From: Cardinalis cardinalis
Taxonomy: Eukaryota > Chordata > Aves > Passeriformes > Cardinalidae
Direction: 5' to 3'
DNA: 64,000 nucleotides
Assembly (NCBI GenBank): GCA_014549065.1
Contig: JACDOX010000109.1
Location: 1,234,943-1,298,942, forward strand
Positions 26,530-36,615 of this stretch are shown piece by piece. The notes under the pieces were generated by a model. The model had not been told where the DNA came from. It worked only from the letters and a program-made list of their open reading frames with translations, and searched no databases. A program made the position numbers and the translations under genes. How positions within the stretch are numbered: position 1 is the first letter of the stretch; every line of letters begins with the position of its first letter.

Positions 26530-26665
26530 CTGCATTTTGTAGCTGGAGAGTTAAGGCAGAGCAAGGTTCTCCATGACCTGTTCAGGATTACTCAGGTACC
26601 CTGAGACAGAATCAAACCTGACATTTGCATGTCCCGACTCCTGTTTCACTCATTGACTCGGCTGT
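26530..26665 (-). mobile_element. Probable MIR/CORE-type SINE relic, minus strand
   Basis: Read on the plus strand, the segment follows the reverse complement of a MIR-type SINE. It has a piece like GAGTTAAGGCAGAGCAAGG, then a part resembling the TGACCTGTTCAGGATTACTCAG stretch of the family (shortened in wording here). Next come AGAATCAAACC, corresponding to an inverted tRNA B box (GGATTCGAACC type), and GACTCCTGTTTCACTCA. Similarity is by eye and from memory of the MIR consensus, so the family name could be wrong. Another tRNA-derived SINE is the main alternative. Confidence 0.45.
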
Positions 26666-27726
26666 CCTGAGGTGCCCTTCCTTTTCTACCCATCTGGGCA
26701 GTGCTAGGAGGGCTTCCTGTGGCAAACAAAAGCTAATGAAACTCAGTAGCTGCATGTGGGTATTATTTGCTTGAGGTGAGAGGAGAGTTTTCCAAGTGTC
26801 TGAAACTGGCACACTGATGAAAACAAGCAAGGTTATTTTATGACTAGGAAAGTATTTCAATCTTTGCTTTNGTGGAGGAGTTTCAAAGGGTTGTCATGAA
26901 AGAGTAGGAAGCATGGTTTCCTGCTTCTGTAATTTTGTTGTTCTTTATAGTTGATTAGAAGTTGAAGAGAGATCTGGGAAGCTTGTTGGAGCTTCCTTTT
27001 TGTGGAGATCCACAGCTGATTGCTTGTAGGACATCCATTTCAGCTGCGTTCTCAGCTGTGTTGCTGTTGGGAAGCTGATGGGCTTTTGAGAGATACAACT
27101 TTCTGAAAAACTCAAATGTCACTTTGCAAGCTTTGCAATGTTCAAACTCTCTTTTATCGTGGCACCTTTGATCTGCAGCTTGTGCCTTCAGCACACAGTC
27201 AGGTTGGGCATTCAGTACTTGTANTTTATATTTTCTGTGTCCCATGCAAAACCCTGCAGTGAGCTTGGCACTTTCATCAACACAGATGACAGCAGCAGAC
27301 CTGGGAGCAAGATTAGAACATGGGCTTNGGGTTGATTTGGGATAGTCACACTTTGGGTGGAAGCTGAGTCATTCCAGCCTGGCTTGTCCTTCTCTGTCCT
27401 TTTACAACTCTTCATCTAAAAGAAAGGCCAGTTCCCCAGGCACTCCCTGGGTGAGAGCTCTGTGGTGACATGGTGTCATTAGGATACACTAGCTTTGTAC
27501 TGAGACTGCTCACGTCTAGACCCGCCTAACTCAGGTCCTGCTCACCAGAGATAGTGAGGATTTATCCTAAGCTCCCATCTTCAGCTGGAGTCTGTGCTCC
27601 TGGAAATACAGAGGTATCTTGTATTTGAGAAAAAGCCATCTCATTTCAGTAAGTCAATAGGTGAGAAAAACCTTTCATAGACTTAAATGAAAACAGAGGG
27701 ATTTTTATTGTTTGAGATCAGTGATG
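26666..27726. other. Non-coding unique sequence
   Basis: I see no gene or repeat. Open frames reach 96 codons on the minus strand (26955-27245) and have no recognisable domain. Confidence 0.6.
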
Positions 27727-27746
27727 TCTTTGATTGCAATCAAAGA
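27727..27746. promoter_or_regulatory. Perfect 20-bp palindrome with paired TCF/LEF-like cores
   Basis: The sequence reads identically on both strands; its half is TCTTTGATTG. Each half holds CTTTGAT, which matches the TCF/LEF core (CTTTGWW, or ATCAAAG on the other strand), in opposing orientation and separated by four bases. The centre ATTGCAAT also resembles a C/EBP-like site. That it works as a binding site is inference. Confidence 0.3.
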
Positions 27747-30058
27747 TACCTTAGAAGTCATAAGCAGCTACCAGAGTCCCATATTAAACACAGAGCAGCT
27801 GATGGTCTCCCTCAGATGTAATTGTATCCAGAGGACATTAATTCTGCCTCTAGATTGTGAAAAAGCTCCTCCCTTTCCTCAGTATTTGAATTGTTTCNTA
27901 CAAAAATATGCAAAAGGCTGTTTTCTCTAGTTTGCTGATAAATCCATTTTTCTTCATGTCAAAAGGCAGAAAATGAGGATGACAAATGCTGCCTCCCGGG
28001 AGCTCATATGCAAATGCATTCCCATTTGATTTAGGGAGAGTTTCACATTCAGAAAAGCTGCTGAGTGCACAGCCCCTGTTAGCTCAGGAAAGGTAGCAGC
28101 CTTTAAACAGAATTAAGGGAAGTGGCCTTAAAAGACATTGTGTGGTCTTGTGACTGGAGAAAGGCAACTGATCTTTCTAAATTGTTCTTTTCATTCAAAT
28201 CCACTGNAGAAATGGAGTGGCTCTTGCTGACATTTTTCTTTGAATCTAGTCCACATGAATGAGGGCAGCTTTATTGTGCAAGAGTGTCCTGGCTGTACAA
28301 ATCACATATGCAAAATGAGTCCTTCTGCTTTGCATCTTGCAAAGGGCTGAGCCATCAGGTTGTCTGGCCCCAGCTAGCAGGGGGAGTCCCACAGGGGCTG
28401 CTGTCAGCTGGATGTCCTCACTCTGCCAGTAGCCACTAATGTGATTTTGGGTGTTCTCCTGCAGTATTCCCTGAGAGTCGGTGTGGTTAGCAATGATTTC
28501 CACAAAAGGAGAAATCCTAGGATCTAGAACAGTGCTTTCAACTTGCCACCCACGTTATCCTGGGCAAGAGGCTGTTTGAAGCTGACAAAANTCACAGAAC
28601 TCCCTNGTGAGAAGATCTTTGCTCTGGGCTNGCTGCTGCCAGATGTGTCATGAGTGCCTTGCCTTGCTGCATCTGCTGCTCCTTGTGCACACAGACTGAG
28701 CTCTGCAGGCAGGGGTACAGTGCCCTNGTCCTGCCTAGTCCCCCTAGGGCCCACCACGGTATAAATCACTTTAGCTGTAACTGATGGGAATGATTCTGGG
28801 TGAGGATGCACAATCAACCAGCAGAATCCAGCTGGCTCCTTTACATACGTGTGTTCTCCAGAGTGGTAGAAATTAAGCAATTGAAGCTGCAGATGGTTAT
28901 GAAGACTTTGATTACCCACAGGAAGCACTAGATCTATAGAATAAATCAGTGTGGTAATTTCTTTTCAGACTAAAAGGGATATTGAAGTCAGGAACAAACT
29001 TGCAGTTGTTGGGAATATTCTGTGAATGGGTAAGTGGTGTTGTTTTTGGCAGTAGTTACAGACATCTTAGGATGGTAGCTGCAGGATCACTGATAATACT
29101 CAGGCAGCATTCCTGCTCATTACTAGCAGGGATTTGGATCACTGCTTTCTTCTAAGAAAGTGATTATTCCAAACAACAGAAGATTTTGAAATATGTCGCT
29201 TCAGCATGCNGTGTTTATCTCAGGAAATAGTGTGTTTGATCACTCTACTTAAACCAGCAGCGAGTTGTTCAGCAACATGTGGTTCAAAGGTTGAGTGTAC
29301 CACCTTTTTTAATACAGCCTTTGAGATTTCACTGTGGCTGCTAGGAAAATGGGAAAGTACAAGCAGGAGATGACTAAGGCAGCAGATAACTTAAAAAGGC
29401 TGTAGACTTCAGTTGGAAATGGTGCAGTTGGCAGGTACATGTTATACCTTATAGGTGTTTTCAGCCCTGCCCGAGGTCCGCCTGGCATTAGTTTCAAACT
29501 CCAACCATGTCATGGTGGGGGATCTGATATGCAAGAACAATGTTTAAGAAGGCACCTTCCTTTTATTTTTTAAATTGACTTAGAAATGCAGGTATTTCAG
29601 TCTGATTGGCAAGATGTAGAGTCCTATGCAAAGGAGATCAGACTTTATTTTAAGAGGTGTTTTTTCAAAAGAGTGAGATATTTACTTGAAGTTAAAATCT
29701 TTTGGAATAATGAATCAGTTGGGATGTTGGGGCTTTTAAAAATTTTTTTAAGGAAAACTCAGTTATGCCAGCCACAAACATTACAATTGATTTATTGAGG
29801 ATGGGGGAGGAGATGGGAGGGCATTTGAGTGCTATTTTTCATTTGGTTTTGGGACTGGCTTAACGGCTGAGTGTGCTGAAGGTGTTGCTTGAAGTATATC
29901 AAGAAAATTAATCTAGGCCAGAGGGAGCAATTCTTCATCTGGTTCTTCTGGTCAGGCACTTCTCAAATGCCTTTACTGACCTGGCAGAGTGAGGACTGAG
30001 CTTGGATCATGGCCCTACTGTTAAAATTACAATCATCCAATGCATGGCTGCTGGGACA
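27747..30058. other. Non-coding unique sequence
   Basis: I see no gene. A 134-codon minus-strand frame at 28524-28928 contains several ambiguous residues and no recognisable domain. A pair of good splice-like signals at 28967 and 29030 is discussed under rejected observations. Confidence 0.6.
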
Positions 30059-30275
30059 CTTTTTTCCTTTCAGGTTTGGTTTTTGTTGGTTTTTTGTTTT
30101 GTGGTTTTTTTTTCCTTTTTTTATTTTTTTTGTTTGTTTGTTGGGGTTTTTTTTCTGATTATTTCCCTGGTTTTGTGTTTGTTTTGGTTTTTTCTTTTTG
30201 TTAATTTCATTTTCTATGTTTGTGTTTGGTTGGGTTTTTTTTGGAGAGAGGAATCAGTTTGGTTTGGGTTTTTCT
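30059..30275 (+). repeat. T/G-rich low-complexity tract
   Basis: About 215 bp are almost entirely T with G spacers, in repeated TTTG and GGTTTTTT patterns. The tract gives an open frame (30002-30352) that translates to a phenylalanine/valine/leucine-rich, membrane-like peptide; this is composition and not a gene. Tracts of this type are common in songbird assemblies and may come from expansion of an A-rich or T-rich tail. Confidence 0.88.
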
Positions 30276-33200
30276 GTGGCTCATTCTTGGTGCAGAGGAG
30301 GGGTTTGTGCCTGCAGAACAGCACTGACAGATTGGTACCTGCAATCATTTGATGACCTTTTGCTTCCCTTTTGGCGTGTGTGTGCTTGCAGAAAATTTGG
30401 TTTGAAATAAAATGCATCTCACTGCAAAGCATTTGAGTTATTTTGTAAACATTTTTCCACACGTGCCTAAAGGCAAGCCTGAACAATACAGTGCAAAACA
30501 GGGCCTTCTTTGTTTCTTATTAAAACATATTAAGCCAAGCTCTATTCTGGGCTTTACCACTTTTCCGTTTTATTTGATTAAAAAATCTTTGGAAGGAATC
30601 ATGCCACATAATGCACTGTTCTGGTTCTCCTTTTGGAGAGNCTGCACAGACAGTGTTCCTCTTTTGAAGGGATCAGGATTTTTAATGCTCTAGCCCACAC
30701 AGTGCATCAGAGGAGAGCAGACATCTTCTTCCACAGGTCAGCAAGGGAATCTGGACCAGCCTGTGCTTTGCTGTTGATTTTACTGTTGCCTGGGGTTCAG
30801 AGTCCTTCTCTGCGTCCTCCAAAAATGAGACATGCAAATGTACTGGCCCAGTCTGGTCATTTATCTTGTGGAGCTTTCCCAGCTCAGTCATCAAAGTGTT
30901 TTTGTACTGAAAAACCCCCTCACTTTCCACTGTCATGCCTGGGAACTAAAATCTGTAAGCATTCACCATCAAAGATTTTATGGTACAATTGAGTTTCCTA
31001 TTNTTCTTACAGTACCTTCCTATTCAACTGGCTATAAGTAATTCCTTCTGCCCAATGTTGTGAAGAGTATCACCTTGTTCTCTTAATTCCATNTTGCCAA
31101 CATCCCCCATAAATACTAATTACTGTTTCTTAAATAGATGGCCACACTGAGTACATGTTCAATTAAACTTCAGGCATTTTTTCTTTTAGTTTGCATTTAG
31201 NTATGCCCCAGAGATGGCCATGACTCCAAGTGCTGCTGGCCAAGGGTACATGACACAGTGACTTTTATCCACTTGCTCTTCTGCTTATCACATGGCTGTT
31301 ACTGATGCATGGCTAGCATAAACATGGAGTGAGGAAAGGAACTGTAACCATAGTGAAGAAAAGAATAAAAGATTAATAACCAGAAAATGTAAGGTGAAAG
31401 ACCAGAATATTTCTGTTTGGAAAAGCTGCCATAGGACCTGGCTTTAGACTTCTTTCTTTAAGCTTCTTTAAACCTGGATTCTATTTGGACTGATCCTCTG
31501 TGGTCTCCTCCCTTAAAGATGATAGATATATGACATCTAAAATGTAATTCACTTAAGGAGTTTGGCTTAGATGAACACCAAAGAACAAAATCCAGCTCCC
31601 ACGGAACATTGCAAAGGCATGCAAAAATGTCTTTGTGCATGGCTGGAATACTTAAATATTTTGAACAATCAGTTTCTTCAGGGAAAAAAAGGATCCTTTT
31701 CATGCAGAATGGGCACTTCTCAGAAGAATTGTGTTATGAAAAAACCCATTCTCCATCAAAACATCTGTGATTCATTTCCAGACCACTATTTATAATGATA
31801 GCTAATTTGATTCATATTTTCCTCTTTCTCTTCACAAGTCGTGTGTGAAAAGATGGTGATTTTCACATATGGCTTTACATTTCAGCTATGCTTGTCAAGC
31901 AGTCTTTGCCTATAGATCATTAACTGCCAGTTTGTTGAAAAGATTCAAGATCCAAAATTTAATTGGTGTTGAGATGCTGTGACATGATATAGATGGTGGG
32001 ATTTTCAGAATAGCTGGTTAATCTACCTTTATTGCTACTGAAGTCAGAAATGATGTCTGGAAAGGAAGATGAGGCTGCCTTGGAGACAAAGGTACCATTT
32101 CTGCTAGCAAATATTAAAAGACTGGAGCTGTGCAGAGCAGTAGTAAATAGTAGGGCCTGGCTTTCAAAAGATCTCAGCACCAAGCTCACTTCAGAAAAGC
32201 AGTGCTGAGTTGTGCTCTCCCTGGTGAGAATACTGGGTGGTGAAGAATGGTTGGGTGTGCTTGGCATATTTGAACATCTGGGCATTCTGCTGATGTACCA
32301 GCCAGGGACTGGGGTGCATGCAAGAATGTGTCTTCCAGTGGGGATGGTGAACTGTTTCAAACCAGTCTTTTGGTGCTCATTGCTGGCTGTATTTACAGGA
32401 CTNGGATTTTTAAAAAGCACCTCAAGAGCTCAAAGGTGCAAATTCAATTGAAGATGGATAGCCCGTGTTCCTAAGTCACCGAAGAACTTTATTTTGTGTG
32501 AGTGCAGTTTGGAGAAGTCAATATCTGTAAACTTCTGGCCCTAAGATATCACTGAAGTTTGTACCCTGAATGACTTGGAGAGAGCAAGTGCTACTGATTT
32601 TGGTGAGGGAGGTGTTGGCATTTATGGAAGAGAACACACAGGGATCTGGAGTTCTCCTGGGTATGCCCAGGCCAGCACATGCACAGGGAGAGGGAGGTCA
32701 GGGCTTTCCCACACCACGTTCATGGCCAGAGCCAGGTAGGTGTTTACCTCTGGCCATGGGAGTGCCCTCAGTTAGATCTTGCTCCACATTCAGCTGNTGA
32801 TGGGGTTGGGATGAGGGTTCCAGGGATCAGTACCTGTGAGCCCTGTCATGGAGGGCAGCTCCAAGCACAGGATATCTGGGGAGGCTACTGGGTGTCCCTG
32901 GTGCCACCCAACCCAGTGGGTGATCACCCTGCCAAGGCATAGCCTGTGCCTGCCCACGTTGAGAGACATCCTGGGGACTTTGCCAGTGAAAACGAGGGGC
33001 TGGCAAAGTCAGGATCTGGGAATGCCTGTCTGACTAGTAGAGTTAGGACTGACTCCAGAAGGGGGTTTTTGCTCTTAACTTCCTCTTGAAAATGGGACTT
33101 TGACTCCTAAGTGAGTNAAGAGCTTTTAAAAACATGAGCTTCAACCCTTTTGAAAATCCCAGCCTTGATCCCCACCACCAGTAATTTGCATTGGTATCAA

Positions 33201-35716
33201 GTGAATGAAATTAGCCCAGTATGTTTTCTGGTGTTACTTGCTTACTTGGAAAGTTTGACTATCTCATCCCTCTGTGTCTGAATTCTCTTTTACTCTTGTC
33301 TCCAAGCCATCTGGGGCAAATGGGGTTTAATCCTATGCAGACTTTTGGAGTTGGGGAGTTTTATTGCCACTTTTTTCCCTCTCTCTGTTTTTTTTCTATC
33401 AGGCCTGAGGCATTTGGCTCACAGCCTGGGGTGAATAAAGAGAAATAAGGAGGAGAGGGGAAGAGTCTGAGTGAGGTGAGAAAACCTGAGAGAATGATGA
33501 GGCAAAGGACAGAAAGTTGGCTGCTGTGGAGGTGGANGAGTAATGACAATATACAGAGGGTGTGATGGCACAGGCTGGAGGTTGTGTTCTGTCGTGGGAT
33601 TTGATGGAGNAGGAAAAGCCAGAGCATATTAGGCCACAGGTTCTGGTGAGGTCTGACACATCCCTGCAAAGAAGTAACTCAGTAATGTTCTACCCTCTCT
33701 TCTTGCATTGTTATGAGGATGATGCAGGCTGACTTTAGAAGGAGGTGGAAATGAGTGAAGGGGAACATAGGAAAAAAAAGGAATAGGCAAATNTGGGAAA
33801 AGAAGAAAGCATATGCTGGTAGGCTGAAGAAGGAGAGAGGTAAAACAAACAGAAAGGTAGAGGGAAGTGTCACAACAGCAGAAAGTTTAAGTGGAATGTA
33901 ATTTCCTTGATATTCCAGNCTTTTCCATAGGGAGGAAACCCCCAGCATTTGCCGAGAGAACTGATGGAATCCCTGATTGTGTGGCTGAGCTCTTTCCTTG
34001 CAAAGGGAGCTGTAACATAGGGACTTGAGATACCAGTTGGGATTTATACTTTAGGGTCTTTTTTAAGGAGAAGGAGTAGATTTTCAGAGTTGCTTGTGGT
34101 CTAGAAGTGGAATAAATTGTGTCATAATTAGGGACAAGAAGAAAAGGTAAAGGCTTTCCTATGGTTTTTGTTACCTGAACAAAAATAAGGCTGAGATGTA
34201 TTTCCATAGAAAAAATGCAGATTTGTTCTTGATTTGGATTTTTTAACTTGAGCTAGATAATTCAGATTAAACCAGATAAACTAGAGCAATTTGAGAGCCA
34301 TCACTGTTATTTTANGTGGACTTGTCCAGCCCAGTTAAGAGCACAGGTTTGTAGCCTTGCCCTGTGCTAGGCAGCTGTTGCTGTGTCCATGTTGGCTCTG
34401 GTAAGAACNTCTGTGCAGTCACCATGGGAGGGTTTGGCTGCACTGGCAGCTCTGAACTCTTGTGCCTGGCTGTGCTGCCCCAGGAGCAGAGGGAACTGGA
34501 CAGATTATGGAGTTTTCCAGCACCAGACAGGGAATTTTACACAGGCAGGGACTGGAGGCCTCTTTAACTATAGTCTAGCTCATGGGATTGGACAAGCACA
34601 GATTTAATGTTGGGTTTCTGTTGAGAATATGCCCAATTATGAACACTGAGCTTCTTTCCCAGGAGCATTCCTCAGTACTGATTTAAAATGTACCATTTCT
34701 ACCAATATTCCTGGCAGAAAATTAATTTGGTAAAATATTTGTTGAAATCTGGGGATGGCACNGGGCTGAAGCAAATTAATGTTAAGGATTCAAATGCATA
34801 TTAAATCTCTTTTGCAATAGTACATTCCTGCCTCTAATTATGGCTCTGGGTGAGTAGATGACTGCAAAGTCACTCCTGGAAGGTGTACATAGAGCAATCA
34901 GTGTGATGGCAGCCTTGCAGCTCCAGGTGGGTGGATGACCTGAGCACTATGGTAATGACTGTGGAGCCTTCCCTACCTTGGAGACAAATTCCAGCTGAGC
35001 TCCCATCAATAGTGGGGTGAGCATCAGTGCCTGTGGAGAAGCTCTGCCACCCAGGGACATCCAGAGGCTGGGGTCTGTCAGGCACAGATCTGCCAGGCCA
35101 GGAGCAGCCCAGGCAGGAGACCACACCTGAGCAGCTGGAGTCCTTGCAGGGATACTGGTGTGGATGGGAACTGCAGTGAGCAGGAGGTGACCATCCATTC
35201 CAACCAGCTCCTGAGATCTCTTGGTTGCATTCATCTAAGGCTGATGTGCCCTTTTAGATACCTGGGGCAAACAGAAGATTTTGGGCTAAAATAAAGTATT
35301 TTGAGATGCAATGGCCTGTGGTGCACAGGACCAGCCAGAGTGATCTGAAGGCTGTGGGAAGCCTGCCTGGGGTGGGCTGACCTGCCTGTACCTACTGTAG
35401 AAGAGCTGTGCTGGTTCCCAGCAGCTGGGCTCCATGCTGTGTCCACAGGCTCCTGCCCTGCTGCATGGTGTGGGGGACAATTTGTTAGGAAAACAGCCTC
35501 CACCATATTTCTTTTTCCTTTTCCCTGTTGTCTCTTGCTCCTCTGTTACTCATCTAAATGGCTTTTTGTTTCATGATAGGTGACTTTGGTTTTGTCTTCC
35601 TCATANCATTATTTTTCTTCAGCCTCTTTCNCTTTCCCCTCCNTGCTTCCCTGCTGTCCCCGTTCTTTTTGTGCCAGTAGATGGTGGTATTCAGCAAGTT
35701 CTAGGAGTGCCAGTGT
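30276..35716. other. Non-coding unique sequence, purine-rich stretches
   Basis: No gene is supportable. The longest frame is 153 codons on the minus strand (31959-32420), without a recognisable domain. Purine-rich stretches lie at about 33433-33515 and 33755-33850. The part from 34.9 to 35.2 kb is GC-richer and includes GTGGAGCCTTCCCTACCTTGG, shortened here, a phrase faintly like CR1, but the rest of the alignment does not follow. Confidence 0.6.
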
Positions 35717-35817
35717 CGCTCCCGTAGTCACTGCTGTCAGTCCAGCTCGGCAGCACGGAGAGCTGCTCGTGTGCCAGGGTTTGTCTGTGCCTGGGTGACT
35801 GTCACAGCGGCGACCCG
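35717..35817. other. CpG-dense patch
   Basis: Eight CpGs occur in 101 bp, including GCGGCGACCCGC at the right end, in an otherwise CpG-poor neighbourhood. This could be a short regulatory element or a relic of a GC-rich repeat. I see no TATA box, splice signal or open frame that would support a promoter. Confidence 0.35.
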
Positions 35818-36052
35818 CATGAACAAGAAGCACAAGTTCTGCTAAATTACTCTTTATTTTCCTGCTTGTTAAGTCAGTGAAAGAGCTGTCAGATTGACAA
35901 AGAGTCATAAATGTCACCAGGGTCATCAATTATTTGTTGTGATGTATGGGATTTGGGAGAAGTTTGTGTACACATTTCTGTGGGGTTACTCACCCAGCTG
36001 GCAGAGGCTGTGTTGGTTTTGTAGCCTGCTGTTTGACAAAACAATAGGGCTG

Positions 36053-36615
36053 GAAATCAGAGAATGGCTTGGGTTGGAAGGGACCTCAAAGATCATCTAG
36101 GTCCAACCCCTTCTGCTGTCCCAGTTTGCTCAGAGCTCCATCCANTCTGGCCTTGAACACTTCCAGGGATGNNGCATCTGCAACTTCTCTGGTCAAGCTG
36201 GGCCTGAACCTCATCACCCTCACAGGGAAACATTTCTCCCTAATGTCTAATCTAGACCTACCCTCTTTCATCTGTAAGCCATTCACCCTTGTCTTGTCAC
36301 TCCAGGTCCTTATAGAAAGTCTCTCTCCATGTTTCTTGTAGGCTCCCTTCAGGTACTGGAAGGCCACAGTTAGGTCACCCCTAAGCCTTCTCTTTTCCAG
36401 GTGGAGCAAACCCACTTCTCTCAGCTTTTCCTGATAGGAGAGATGCTCCATCTCTCTAATCATCTTGGAGCCTGCTCTGGGCTCGCTCCAACAGCTCCAT
36501 GTCCTTCCTGTGCTGAGGACTCCAGAGCTGGATGCAGCACTGCAGGTAGGGTCTCATCAGAGCAGAGGAGCAGCATCCCCTCCCTTGGCTGGTGCTCAGG
36601 CTGCTTGGGATGCAG
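36053..36615 (-). mobile_element. CR1 LINE 3' fragment, minus strand, frameshifted
   Basis: On the plus strand the element starts with GAATGGCTTGGGTTGGAAGG, the reverse complement of the CR1 3' end, preceded by AATCAGAG, a worn copy of the terminal octamer. Read on the minus strand, 36615 to about 36456 encodes ORF2 motifs such as LQCCIQLWSPQH and MELLERAQ. From 36463 downstream another frame continues with EHLSYQEKL, LEKRRLRGDL, FQYLKGAY and SLEVFKAR. The frame change falls around 36455-36465, so one or more indels separate two pieces of the same reading frame. Only the end of the reverse transcriptase C-terminal region and the 3' UTR remain. It is a dead 5'-truncated copy, longer than the one at 18.2 kb. 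Confidence 0.96.

Noticed and set aside
28969..29029. Possible 61-base exon between AATTTCTTTTCAG and GGTAAGTGG
   Set aside because: Both splice signals look good and one frame is open for 20 codons, but the peptide matches nothing I know and no partner exon can be seen. Isolated signal pairs of this quality are expected by chance in 64 kb.
30002..30352. 116-codon frame with a membrane-protein-like hydrophobic stretch
   Set aside because: The hydrophobic residues (Phe, Leu, Val) are a direct product of the T/G-rich low-complexity tract.
34920..35230. Possible further plus-strand CR1 fragment (GTGGAGCC, CCTTGGAGACAAATTC)
   Set aside because: Only a short phrase resembles CR1; the following sequence does not continue the element and the tail motif is absent.
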